Below are positions 1 through 7,906 of a stretch of 64,000 nucleotides of DNA, piece after piece (position 1 is the stretch's first letter; the number at the start of each line of letters is the position of its first letter). A program made the position numbers and the translations under genes. The notes under the pieces are model-generated. The model did not search any database, was not told the DNA's origin, and worked only from the letters and a program-made list of their open reading frames with translations. The DNA comes from Faecalibacterium prausnitzii. GTDB taxonomy: Bacteria; Bacillota; Clostridia; Oscillospirales; Ruminococcaceae. The DNA is taken from NCBI RefSeq assembly GCF_003287405.1, contig NZ_PRLD01000007.1:102304-166303 (forward strand), in the 5' to 3' direction.

Positions 1-1
1 C

Positions 2-124
2 GACCTTTCTTTTGAAGAGTGGATGGATCTGGACGTGAAGTATGTGAAGGAGCGCAGTTTCTGGGTCGATTGGAAGATTATTTTTAAGACCTTCAAGGTG
101 TGTCTGCTGGGGCATGGGGAGTAA
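2..124 (+). CDS. C-terminal end of a bacterial sugar transferase (initiating phosphoglycosyl transferase), cut by window start
   Basis: Only the last 40 codons are present. The reading frame is open from base 2 to TAA at 122-124. The text reads LSFEEWMDLDVKYVKERSFW, followed by an IIFKT-like segment. This is the usual tail of PF02397 sugar transferases (WbaP/CpsE/EpsL type), which load the first sugar phosphate onto undecaprenyl phosphate at the inner membrane face. Position as the first gene of a polysaccharide cluster fits that role. The catalytic core lies outside the window, so the sugar is unknown. Assignment rests on the tail motif plus context. Confidence 0.75.
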   Translation, partial: DLSFEEWMDLDVKYVKERSFWVDWKIIFKTFKVCLLGHGE

Positions 125-163
125 AAAAATAGTACATGGAAGGATAACGGTTGGAAAGACGAG

Positions 164-443
164 ATGGAAAAAGACCTTAGAATTGCGGTGTTTGGACAGA
201 AGCGGTTGTCAAGAGAGGGCGGCGTGGAGATCGTTGTATAGGAGCTGTGCACGCGGATGGCGCAGCAAGGCTGTCAGGTGGGTGACCTGCTACAACCGGT
301 CGGGGCACCATGTGAGCGGTGCGGAGTATGACAGTACCGATAGCACAAACTATGAGGGAATTCGGCAGAAGTACGTTCCGACGATAGAGAAAAAAGGGGC
401 TAGAGATATAATAGGGTCAACCAAGAGAACCTACGATAATTAA
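164..443 (+). pseudogene. Decayed glycosyltransferase remnant (N-terminal part only)
   Basis: From ATG 164 the frame reads MEKDLRIAVFGQKRLSREGG followed by VEIVV, a typical N-terminus of GT4/DUF1972-like glycosyltransferases. It then hits an in-frame TAG at 239-241. The frame continues past the stop to a 4-base tandem duplication (GGTGGGTG near 277-284) that shifts it. The homologous text resumes in another frame as VTCYNRSGHHVSGAEYD and ends at 443. Family members are about 390 aa, so three quarters of the gene is missing. A nonsense mutation, a frameshift and a 3' deletion together make this a non-functional relic. An ORF starting at 114 in the second frame is an artefact of the shift. Confidence 0.75.
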
Positions 444-598
444 AGGGTTTTGACGGCTTGAGTTGTCCTTCAAATGTTTTATTTGTTGAAAAACTGCAAG
501 AAGCGGAAAATCCTGGGGGTTATATGTAGGAGGCTTTTGGAAGCTCTGTTTTGACCCACAAAAAGGAGCAACAAATAAAGATTGAAGGAGAGTTCAAG

Positions 599-643
599 CC
601 TACGGTGGATTGCCTTTGTGCGACCCGCCGTAGGTTTGTTTTT
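599..643 (+). terminator. Intrinsic-terminator-like hairpin upstream of the glycosyltransferase run
   Basis: Arms CCTACGGTGG (599-608) and CCGCCGTAGG (625-634) pair over 10 bp with one G-U, followed by TTTGTTTTT. It lies between the sugar transferase/pseudogene and the first intact glycosyltransferase. It may end the upstream transcript or act as an attenuator inside the polysaccharide operon. The rest of 444-700 shows no gene. Confidence 0.6.
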
Positions 644-700
644 ATCCATAAGGGAATAGATGCAACATTAGCGATAAAAATGTGAGGATGGAATAGAGGA

Positions 701-1933
701 ATGAATTCAAAAAAAGAAGTGCAGCACGTATACCTTGTCGGAGCGAAGTCATTGGGGGCTTACGGAGGTTATGAGACCTTTGTCTACAAGCTCACAGAGT
801 ATCACCAGAATAAAGAAAACATCAAATATCATGTTGCCTGCAAAGCCAATGGTGACGGCTGCATGGATGAGAGCAAATTTGATGGTGTGACAAAAATCAA
901 CGAACATGAATTTGAACTCCACAATGCCCACTGTTTCAAAATTGATGTTCCTCAGATTGGGCCTGCGCAGGCAATCTATTATGACGTTGCTGCGCTGAAA
1001 GCGTGCTGCGAGCATATCAGGAAAAATCAAATTCCGCACCCGATCGTCTACATAATGGCATGTCGTATCGGACCCTTTGCTGGTCATTTCTATAAAGAAA
1101 TCCACAAGTTGGGTGGAACTGTGTACTTGAATCCAGATGGACATGAATGGATGAGAGCTAAGTGGTCCGCACCGATTCGGAAGTACTGGAAGATTTCTGA
1201 GCAGATGATGGTTAAGTACTGTGATCTTGCCATCTGTGATTCTGTGAATATCGAAAAGTATATCCATGAGTGCTATGACGGTAAAGGAATCAAGGGCAGA
1301 AATCCGAAAACGACCTTCATTGCCTACGGTGCAGATTTGACCCTCAGTAAGCTGGCTGACGATGATAAAAATCTGGTGAGCTGGTATAAGGAAAAAGGAT
1401 TGACGAAGAAGGACTATTACCTTGTTGTCGGTCGTTTCGTGCCGGAGAACTCTTTTGAAGTCATGATCCGAGAGTTTATGAAGAGCAAGAGCCAGAAGGA
1501 CTTTGCCATCATTACGAATGTGAATGACAAATTTTTGAATGAGTTGGAAGAAAAACTTCATTTTAAGAGCGATAGGAGAATCAAATTTGTTGGCACTGTT
1601 TATGATCAGGAACTGCTGAAGAAGATTCGAGAGAATGCCTATGCGTATTTCCATGGTCATACGGTTGGCGGTACCAATCCCTCGCTGATTGAGGCTCTCG
1701 GCAGTACGGATCTGAACCTGTTGGTTGATGTTGGTTTCAACAAGGAAGTGGCAGAGGATTGCGCTTTGTATTGGAGCCGTAAACCGGGTAGCCTTGCGAA
1801 GTTGATTGATAAGGCAGACCGAATGAGCGCAGATGAAATTGCAGAAATGGGCCGGAGAGCTAAGAAGCGTGTGGCGGAAGAGTACACGTGGGATAAGATT
1901 TGTGGGCAATATGAAGATATATTTACAAAGTAA
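701..1933 (+). CDS. DUF1972-type glycosyltransferase (probable rhamnosyltransferase, Cps2T/RgpA-like)
   Basis: The 410-aa protein has an N-terminal DUF1972/GT4-like donor fold with the signature GAKSLGAYGGYETFVYKLTE (about residues 14-33), and a C-terminal GT4 domain containing VVGRFVPENSFEVMIREF and GTNPSLIEALG. The family transfers L-rhamnose or a related sugar to the first lipid-linked sugar during capsule/EPS repeat assembly at the cytoplasmic membrane face. Being the second enzyme after the initiating transferase fits that order. ATG 701 sits directly behind AGAGGA with almost no spacer, and GAGG at 683 is rather far, so translation initiation is unusual. No better in-frame start was found. 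Donor sugar is inferred only. Confidence 0.8.
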   Translation: MNSKKEVQHVYLVGAKSLGAYGGYETFVYKLTEYHQNKENIKYHVACKANGDGCMDESKFDGVTKINEHEFELHNAHCFKIDVPQIGPAQAIYYDVAALKACCEHIRKNQIPHPIVYIMACRIGPFAGHFYKEIHKLGGTVYLNPDGHEWMRAKWSAPIRKYWKISEQMMVKYCDLAICDSVNIEKYIHECYDGKGIKGRNPKTTFIAYGADLTLSKLADDDKNLVSWYKEKGLTKKDYYLVVGRFVPENSFEVMIREFMKSKSQKDFAIITNVNDKFLNELEEKLHFKSDRRIKFVGTVYDQELLKKIRENAYAYFHGHTVGGTNPSLIEALGSTDLNLLVDVGFNKEVAEDCALYWSRKPGSLAKLIDKADRMSADEIAEMGRRAKKRVAEEYTWDKICGQYEDIFTK

Positions 1934-1954
1934 GAATACGAGGAAGTGCAGTTT

Positions 1955-2569
1955 ATGAAAATCTCAAAGCGTTACAGAGCTTTTTTGAGGAAAAGACTAA
2001 ATGCAGAAAATCGAAAAAGACTTAAAAATGAAAATTTTACGATACTATGTAATAACTGCGTAGGGGGGGTAATTCTTCACGAGTTGGGGGAACGCTTTAA
2101 CTCTCCAACGGTTAACTTGTTTTTAAGTGCAGAGGACTACATTCGGTTTTTGGAAAAACTGGATTATTATTTGAGCCAGGCTCTGGTAGAGATTCAAAGC
2201 GACAAGGATTATCCTGTTGCAAAACTGGATGATCTGACAATTTATTTTATGCACTATCTGTCTTTCAGTGAAGCAAAAACAACTTGGGAAAAAAGAACAG
2301 CAAGAATCAATAGAGATAACCTTTATGTTATTTTAGTTCAGCAAAATGGATGCACAGAAGAAATTTTAAAAAAATTTGATGAACTGCCTTATAAACATAA
2401 GTTGGCACTGACGGCACGGCCTATGCCGGAAATTAAATGTTCATATTGTATTCCTGGTGCAGAGCAACCGAATGGTGATGTAATGGATTTGTGTAAGTAC
2501 AAGGGAAAATTCACGGGTAGGCGATGGATAGATGATTATGATTATGTGGGATTTTTAAATATGAGATGA
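1955..2569 (+). CDS. DUF1919 family polysaccharide biosynthesis protein
   Basis: The 204-aa protein matches the DUF1919 pattern: NNCVGGVILHELGERFNSPT near the N-terminus, then SAEDYIRFLEKLDYYL, and a late ARPMPEIK-type segment before a C-terminal NMR tail. DUF1919 genes are common in capsule/EPS clusters. Their reaction is not established, although many sit beside glycosyltransferases. A GTG at 1946 would have only one base between it and GAGGA (1940-1944), so ATG 1955 (10-base spacing) is preferred. A run of seven G at 2063-2069 falls in codons for VGGV, about residue 37, and is a possible slippage site. Confidence 0.75.
   Translation: MKISKRYRAFLRKRLNAENRKRLKNENFTILCNNCVGGVILHELGERFNSPTVNLFLSAEDYIRFLEKLDYYLSQALVEIQSDKDYPVAKLDDLTIYFMHYLSFSEAKTTWEKRTARINRDNLYVILVQQNGCTEEILKKFDELPYKHKLALTARPMPEIKCSYCIPGAEQPNGDVMDLCKYKGKFTGRRWIDDYDYVGFLNMR
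2063..2069 (+). repeat. Poly-G tract (7 G) inside the DUF1919 gene
   Basis: Seven consecutive G in an AT-rich gene, read as GTA GGG GGG GTA. Losing one G gives an immediate TAA. Gaining one reaches TAA about a dozen codons on. It is shorter than the other tracts, so slippage would be rarer. Confidence 0.6.
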
Positions 2570-2585
2570 TGTGAGGAGAAAAACG

Positions 2586-3743
2586 GTGACGAATGAATGT
2601 ACAAAGATGAAGAAAGCGTTGATTGTGACTGCTCTGGCACGGTTTACAAAAAGCTTTTTAACGAACGATATTATTACACTTCAAAAAATGGGGTATGAAG
2701 TACACTGTGCTGCAAACATTCATCATGCTGGAGCAGAATGTATGCTAGCATATTTTGAGGAAATGAATGTTATTTTTCATCAGATCGATTTTTCGTCTAG
2801 TAAACCGTTGTCTTCTGAAACATTAAAGGCATATAAACAGATGGCAAAGTTGTTCAAAAAAGAACACTTTGATTTAATTCATTGCCATACTCCGATTGCG
2901 GGTGCAATTGCTCGATTCGCAGGAAGAAGGCAGCGAAAAGCAGGAAGTATTGTAATATACACCACACATGGATTCTATTTTCACAAGCACTCTAGCAAGA
3001 AAACATGGATCGTTTTTCATACCATTGAAGATATGATGTCAAGATATTGTGATGCCATCATTACCATTAACAGAGAAGATTACGAGAATGCAAAGAAATT
3101 ACATTGTAGAAAAGTTTTTTATATTCCAGGAGTTGGTGTGGATACAAAGCGTTTTCGTGATATAGATATAGATCGTTCGGCGTATAGAAAGATGTTGGGT
3201 ATTAGAGACAATCAGCTGTTAGTACTGGCCGTGGGCGAACTCTCCCACAGAAAAAATCATCAGATTGTTGTTAAGGCACTTGCTAAGGCTCAAATACCGG
3301 GTGCAGTTTTTATGGTTTGTGGCAATGCTATGACAAGTGCAAATACAAAAGAAGAATTAGAACAACTTGCCAAAGAAGTTGGTATTGATTTGAGGCTTAT
3401 GGGACTTCGCGATGATATTCCGCAGATTTGTAAATGTGCAGATATCGGTGTTATGCCATCAACGAGAGAAGGACTTGGTCTTTCTGGTATTGAAATGCTG
3501 GCTGCAGGTCTTCCCGTGATAGCATCTAATGTGCATGGTATTGTGGACTATATTACGGATGACGTTGATGGCTATTTGTGCGACCCATTTGATGAAAATG
3601 CATTTGCAAAAGCTATTAGTAAGCTGGCTGACGAAAACCTGCGTAAATCTATGATTGAAAATTGTGAGAAAGCAGCAGAACCATTTGATGTTGAACATTC
3701 TAAAAAAGCGATGCAAGACATCTATTTTGAAATGCTGAATTGA
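2586..3743 (+). CDS. GT4 family glycosyltransferase (EpsD/CapM-like)
   Basis: The N-terminal half (KKALIVTALARF, then HCHTPIAGAIARFAGR) is the acceptor Rossmann domain. The C-terminal half has the nucleotide-sugar site: VLAVGELSHRKNHQIVVKAL, then STREGLGLSGIEMLAAGLPV with the EX7E-type GLSGIE element, then GIVDYITDDVDGYLC. It transfers a sugar from an NDP donor to the growing lipid-linked repeat unit in the cytoplasm. GTG 2586 is chosen because GAGGAG at 2573-2578 lies 7 bases upstream, giving 385 aa. ATG 2607 is an alternative start. The codons are AT-rich like its neighbours. The sugar cannot be told from sequence. Confidence 0.85.
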   Translation: MTNECTKMKKALIVTALARFTKSFLTNDIITLQKMGYEVHCAANIHHAGAECMLAYFEEMNVIFHQIDFSSSKPLSSETLKAYKQMAKLFKKEHFDLIHCHTPIAGAIARFAGRRQRKAGSIVIYTTHGFYFHKHSSKKTWIVFHTIEDMMSRYCDAIITINREDYENAKKLHCRKVFYIPGVGVDTKRFRDIDIDRSAYRKMLGIRDNQLLVLAVGELSHRKNHQIVVKALAKAQIPGAVFMVCGNAMTSANTKEELEQLAKEVGIDLRLMGLRDDIPQICKCADIGVMPSTREGLGLSGIEMLAAGLPVIASNVHGIVDYITDDVDGYLCDPFDENAFAKAISKLADENLRKSMIENCEKAAEPFDVEHSKKAMQDIYFEMLN

Positions 3744-3752
3744 GAAAAGACG

Positions 3753-5111
3753 ATGAACATATTACATTATTCACTTGGCTTCCCTCCGTTCCGTCGAGGA
3801 GGAATGACACAGTATTGCTTGGATTTGATGATTGAACAGGCTAAAGTCGGGCATCAGGTTGGGCTTTTATGGCCGGGTAGACTATATGATCTTACTCCAA
3901 AGTCGAAAGTAAATCAAAAACAAAAATATAAGCTACAGAATGATTTGTATTGTACAAGTTATGAATTGTTAAATCCATTGCCGATACCCTTAATGGATGG
4001 AATTCAAAATCCTGCGATGTACCTGGTTAAGAAAGAAAAAAAGGTATATACCGAATTCTTTCAAAAACACACATTTCAGGTGTTTCATATTCATACGTTT
4101 ATGGGACTTCCTTCTGAACTAGTAGAAGCGGCGCATGAAGTGGGAGTTAAGACTGTATTTACTACTCATGATTATTTTCCGATATGCCCACGTTGCAATT
4201 TATTCCATTCTGGAAAAGATTGTCAGGATGACAAAAAATGTTCCGATTGTGTAAGCTGCAATCAATATGGCTTGTCATTTAATAAAATGAGACTTTTTCA
4301 GTCAGAACTGTATAAAAGTGTTAAGGAAAGCTCTGTTATCAAGATGCTTCGTGCTAGACACAATAGGAAAATGTACGATGCAACAGAGCAGGTGATTGAA
4401 TCAGAAATTATTGATGCGAAGAAGCAAAAGGAATATCAGAATTTACGCAACCGTAATATAGTTTTGCTTGAAAAAATGGACGTTGTTCATTTCAATAGCA
4501 CAAATACGCTTTGTATTTATAAGAAGCGAGGATACGCCGGAGATAATGCGAAAGTAATATCAATATCCAATGGAGCAATTGCAGATCATAAAAGAATACG
4601 AAAAGTAGGTTCACCGGTAAGATTTGGCTATTTAGGACCTCTTACTACCCACAAGGGATATAACTTGTTTAAGAATGCATGCGATGCATTGTGGCAAAGT
4701 GGAGAACATAATTTTGAAGCCCACATTTTTGTTGAAATTAATAATCCACCGCCATATATGATATGTCACAAGCCATATTCTTACCAAGAACTTCCTAATG
4801 TTATGGATCAATTTGATGTTTTGATCACTCCTAGTAAATGGGAAGAAACATTTGGATTCACTGTACTAGAGGCGTTGAGCTATGGAATTCCAGTAATTGT
4901 GAGTGAAAAGGTTGGAGCAAAAGATTTGATTCTTGAGGGGAAAAACGGTTTTGTAATTGAGGGTTCTGTTCACAAGCTAAAAGATTGCTTAAAAAAAATT
5001 ATTGACAATCCGTCTATTGTCCGGCAAATGAATTCTTATACGGTGGAAAATTTCGATGTCAAAACAATGGCAGAACATGCACATGAAATTGAAAAAATGT
5101 ATAAAAAATAA
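3753..5111 (+). CDS. GT4 family glycosyltransferase with cysteine-rich insert
   Basis: The 452-aa protein starts MNILHYSLGFPPFRRGGMTQ, the glycine-rich GT4 N-terminus. It has a donor-domain region FGYLGPLTTHKGYNLF and a late segment SKWEETFGFTVLEALSYGIP, the ExFG..VLEAL motif that binds the nucleotide sugar. After HDYFPICPRC comes a cluster of cysteines (about residues 148-169, CPRC then CQDDKKCSDCVSC). This is seen in a GT4 subgroup and may bind metal, which is inference. It lies 9 bp after the previous GT4 gene and is probably cotranscribed. It lacks a strong Shine-Dalgarno, only GAGAAAAGA. Confidence 0.85.
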   Translation: MNILHYSLGFPPFRRGGMTQYCLDLMIEQAKVGHQVGLLWPGRLYDLTPKSKVNQKQKYKLQNDLYCTSYELLNPLPIPLMDGIQNPAMYLVKKEKKVYTEFFQKHTFQVFHIHTFMGLPSELVEAAHEVGVKTVFTTHDYFPICPRCNLFHSGKDCQDDKKCSDCVSCNQYGLSFNKMRLFQSELYKSVKESSVIKMLRARHNRKMYDATEQVIESEIIDAKKQKEYQNLRNRNIVLLEKMDVVHFNSTNTLCIYKKRGYAGDNAKVISISNGAIADHKRIRKVGSPVRFGYLGPLTTHKGYNLFKNACDALWQSGEHNFEAHIFVEINNPPPYMICHKPYSYQELPNVMDQFDVLITPSKWEETFGFTVLEALSYGIPVIVSEKVGAKDLILEGKNGFVIEGSVHKLKDCLKKIIDNPSIVRQMNSYTVENFDVKTMAEHAHEIEKMYKK

Positions 5112-5131
5112 GATTATAGTAGGAGACCAAA

Positions 5132-5662
5132 ATGTATAAAGGCGATAGAACAAGATGGCTTTCTGAAATGCGTCATCCCGAATTGGTTGCACAGTATAGA
5201 TTTGTGAGGGCAAAACGTCGTTGTGAATACTGGGCAGAAAAAAGTAAGATTGTCTATTTATGTGTCCGATTTATATACGAACACTATAAAGTGAAATACA
5301 ATACAGATATTCCGGCTCGCTGTAAAATCGGGGGGGGGTTCAAAATACGGCATCTAGGAGGAATTGTTTTCAATCCAGGTGTTGAAGTAGGAAAAAATGT
5401 AGATTGCCTTAATGGTGTTCTGCTTGGGCAGATTGACAGTGGTGCAAAAGCCGGTACGCCAATCATTGGAAATGATGTGTTTTTGGGCACAAACTCAATT
5501 GTTGTAGGAAAAGTAAAAGTAGGAAATGATGTATTGATAGCTCCTGGCGCATATGTTAATTTTGATGTTCCTGACCATTCAATTGTAATCGGGAATCCGG
5601 GGAAAATAATACCGAAAGAAAATGCCACCGAGGGGTATATTGCATCACCTGTTGTAGAATAA
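5132..5662 (+). CDS. CysE-like hexapeptide-repeat acetyltransferase
   Basis: The 176-aa protein has an alpha-helical N-terminus, then a left-handed beta-helix built of hexapeptide repeats (GVEVGKNVDC, GTPIIGNDVFLGTNSIVVGK, VKVGNDVLIAPGAYV) and ends with a GNPGKII motif. This is the serine O-acetyltransferase fold. In polysaccharide clusters such proteins O- or N-acetylate sugar residues using acetyl-CoA, and this one most likely does that rather than make O-acetylserine. The start has a good AGGAG. A nine-G run at 5330-5338 sits at about codon 67, just before the beta-helix. Gain or loss of one G gives a stop within about 20 codons, making this a strong candidate for phase-variable acetylation. 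Confidence 0.85.
   Translation: MYKGDRTRWLSEMRHPELVAQYRFVRAKRRCEYWAEKSKIVYLCVRFIYEHYKVKYNTDIPARCKIGGGFKIRHLGGIVFNPGVEVGKNVDCLNGVLLGQIDSGAKAGTPIIGNDVFLGTNSIVVGKVKVGNDVLIAPGAYVNFDVPDHSIVIGNPGKIIPKENATEGYIASPVVE
5330..5338 (+). repeat. Poly-G tract (9 G) inside the acetyltransferase gene
   Basis: Nine G are read in frame as three Gly codons (ATC GGG GGG GGG TTC). With eight G the frame meets TAG within about eight codons. With ten G it meets TGA about 20 codons on. Surrounding DNA is AT-rich, so the tract is not a composition effect. Confidence 0.8.
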
Positions 5663-5729
5663 ATACCAAATGAAGGATAAGCCGTATAAGTAAATACGGT
5701 AGTCATTTGGCTTGAAGGAGAAACAGATT

Positions 5730-6671
5730 ATGCAGGGGAAAATTAGCATTATCGTTCCCGTATATAAAGTAGAAAAAGAACTGGATCGCTGTGTGCAGAG
5801 CTTGTTGAAACAGACATATAAAAATCTGGAAATCATTTTAGTTGATGATGGAAGCCCAGACCGTTGTCCAATACTTTGTGACCAGTATGCAATGGAAGAT
5901 GAACGGATACGTGTAATTCACAAGAAAAATGGCGGACTTTCAGATGCGCGTAATGCTGGTTTGAATTTGGCAACAGGAGAATATGTCTTATATGTTGATT
6001 CGGATGATTACATCGAATTGGATTCCTGTGAACGATTAATAAGTGCCACAAGTGATGGGCAAGTAGATATTGTCGTTGGAAACGCAATTATGGAGAAGCC
6101 GGATGGAAATGAGAAAATGATTCATTCTGCAACACCGGCGGGATTTATATATAGCGCAAAAGACTTTGTTGAAAAGGCAGTTTGTGAGTCTCAATGGTAC
6201 GCGCCGGCATGGTTGAATATGTATAGGAGAAAATTCCTTCTTGATAACGAATTATATTTTAAAAAAGGTATTTATTTTGAGGATGTTCAAATGTTACCGC
6301 GCGTTTTTTTGCCTGCCAAAAAAATTACATGTATAGATGAAACTTTCTATCATTATATCATTCGTGAAAATTCAATTATGACTTCGCAGAGGGATGAGAA
6401 AAAGAAAAATGACTCGGTTAAGAATTTGAAAGAATGGAAAAATCAATTTGATTTGTTAGATGATAAAGCATTACAGAAGTGTATGTATGGGATGCTTGTA
6501 AAGATGTACATACATGAATGCCAACTATATGATATACATGGTTTTGTCATTGATGGAATGGACTTTTCTTTTTGCTTTAAGAATGCATTGAACAAAAAGG
6601 AAAAAATTAAAACAGTTTTGTTTGGTAAGATGCCGAAGGCATATAGTATTTTAGCAAGATATCTTTCCTGA
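5730..6671 (+). CDS. GT2 family glycosyltransferase
   Basis: A 313-aa GT-A fold enzyme. It begins MQGKISIIVPVYKVEKELDR, then IILVDDGSPD (first DXD-like aspartates), NGGLSDARNAGLNLATGEYV and YVDSDDYIE, whose acidic cluster holds the metal and NDP-sugar. The later FEDVQMLPRVF region is usual for EpsJ-like GT2 enzymes. TTG 5712 opens the frame, but ATG 5730 is chosen because GGAG at 5717-5720 is nine bases upstream. It adds one sugar to the repeat unit. The donor is unknown. Confidence 0.88.
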   Translation: MQGKISIIVPVYKVEKELDRCVQSLLKQTYKNLEIILVDDGSPDRCPILCDQYAMEDERIRVIHKKNGGLSDARNAGLNLATGEYVLYVDSDDYIELDSCERLISATSDGQVDIVVGNAIMEKPDGNEKMIHSATPAGFIYSAKDFVEKAVCESQWYAPAWLNMYRRKFLLDNELYFKKGIYFEDVQMLPRVFLPAKKITCIDETFYHYIIRENSIMTSQRDEKKKNDSVKNLKEWKNQFDLLDDKALQKCMYGMLVKMYIHECQLYDIHGFVIDGMDFSFCFKNALNKKEKIKTVLFGKMPKAYSILARYLS

Positions 6672-6711
6672 AAATTCAAATTAGAAGGGAGTTCTAAAGG
6701 AGTATAAATGT

Positions 6712-7809
6712 ATGACAGTTTATATAGGACTTTTGTTATTTATTGCTATAGTAGCATTCATCAATAAGAAAACCAACTTATCGTCTAAATACTTTTTATG
6801 GATTTCTTTCATGGCGATGACCCTTGTTCTTGGATTGCGTGGATCTACTGTCGGAGAAGATACAAAAATGTATCTATCTGTTGCGAATGCCGCATCAAGA
6901 ATGTCATGGAAAGATATTTTTTCATCTTTTCCAACAACTGAATGGAACTTTATTTCTTATGGAATCTATGGTGGATATAGTGAACAGACAGAAACCATAT
7001 ACATGGCATATAATAAGCTGATTATGTCTGTATTCCATAATCCACAATGGGTTCTAATTATAACTGCTGCTATTACATGCTATTTCATGATGCGATTTAT
7101 TTGTAACAATGTAGAGCAGTATAGTGATTTGTATCTTGCAACGTATGTATATATGTGTGATTCCATATATATGAGTTCCTTTAATATTATGCGACAGGTT
7201 TTGGCTTTGTCAATTGCGGCGCAGGCTATTGAGGAAGTTAAACAAGAAAAGTATAAAAAAGCAATCGTGTGGGTTGCTATTGCGGCGTGTTTTCATCTGT
7301 CTGCACTATTGTTTGTGGCTGTGTTATTGATATATAAGCTGAAGGAAAAAAGAAAGTATTACAAATGGATAGTGTTAGGAGTATGTATTTTACCAGTCGC
7401 ACTTCCCCTATTGACAACGATAGTTTCCAAGATTTTGCCGAAATATGTATCTTACCTCCAAACAAGTTTTTGGAGTGCAGAGGCGAAAGGTACACTTGTA
7501 CTATGGGGAATTATAATAATTGCGATTCTGATTATGATAAGACGTAAAGATAATGATGAGAGAACATGGTGGCTGATTTATATGGCAACCATTTATATTG
7601 GCGTTGAATTGATCGGAATGAGATATACGGTGATCTCTCGTGTTGCAATGTATTTCCGTATAGGATTGCCTCTCTTTTTCCCAACAATGAAAAAATATTT
7701 TAACACAAACAGTAGACTAATATATGTTGGAGGCCTACTTTTTGTAATGACATGGTCGTTCTTAAGCTATGCAAGTTCACCGGCACGTTTGTATACTTTC
7801 GGATTTTAG
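6712..7809 (+). CDS. EpsG family membrane protein (probable repeat-unit polymerase)
   Basis: The 365-aa protein is almost entirely hydrophobic with about ten membrane segments. EpsG-family hallmarks are GLRGSTVGEDTKMY after the second helix, NIMRQVLALSIAAQA in the middle, and FHLSALLFVAVLL after it. EpsG proteins are thought to polymerise lipid-linked repeat units (Wzy role) on the outer face of the membrane. AAGGAG at 6697 is nine bases before ATG 6712. A second polymerase/ligase-type gene follows directly, so which one polymerises and which one ligates or branches cannot be settled from sequence. Confidence 0.8.
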   Translation: MTVYIGLLLFIAIVAFINKKTNLSSKYFLWISFMAMTLVLGLRGSTVGEDTKMYLSVANAASRMSWKDIFSSFPTTEWNFISYGIYGGYSEQTETIYMAYNKLIMSVFHNPQWVLIITAAITCYFMMRFICNNVEQYSDLYLATYVYMCDSIYMSSFNIMRQVLALSIAAQAIEEVKQEKYKKAIVWVAIAACFHLSALLFVAVLLIYKLKEKRKYYKWIVLGVCILPVALPLLTTIVSKILPKYVSYLQTSFWSAEAKGTLVLWGIIIIAILIMIRRKDNDERTWWLIYMATIYIGVELIGMRYTVISRVAMYFRIGLPLFFPTMKKYFNTNSRLIYVGGLLFVMTWSFLSYASSPARLYTFGF

Positions 7810-7906
7810 AGTCATGTGATATGAGGGTGGAAAGAGTAATCTGATTTGGTAGAAGATTGAAACTACCGATGCTAATGAGTAAGGAAAGGTTTAAACGGTG
7901 TAGAAG

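Noticed and set aside
114..443. A 109-codon ORF as a real gene
   Set aside because: Its first half is out of frame with the glycosyltransferase similarity, and the second half joins that similarity only after a 4-bp duplication.
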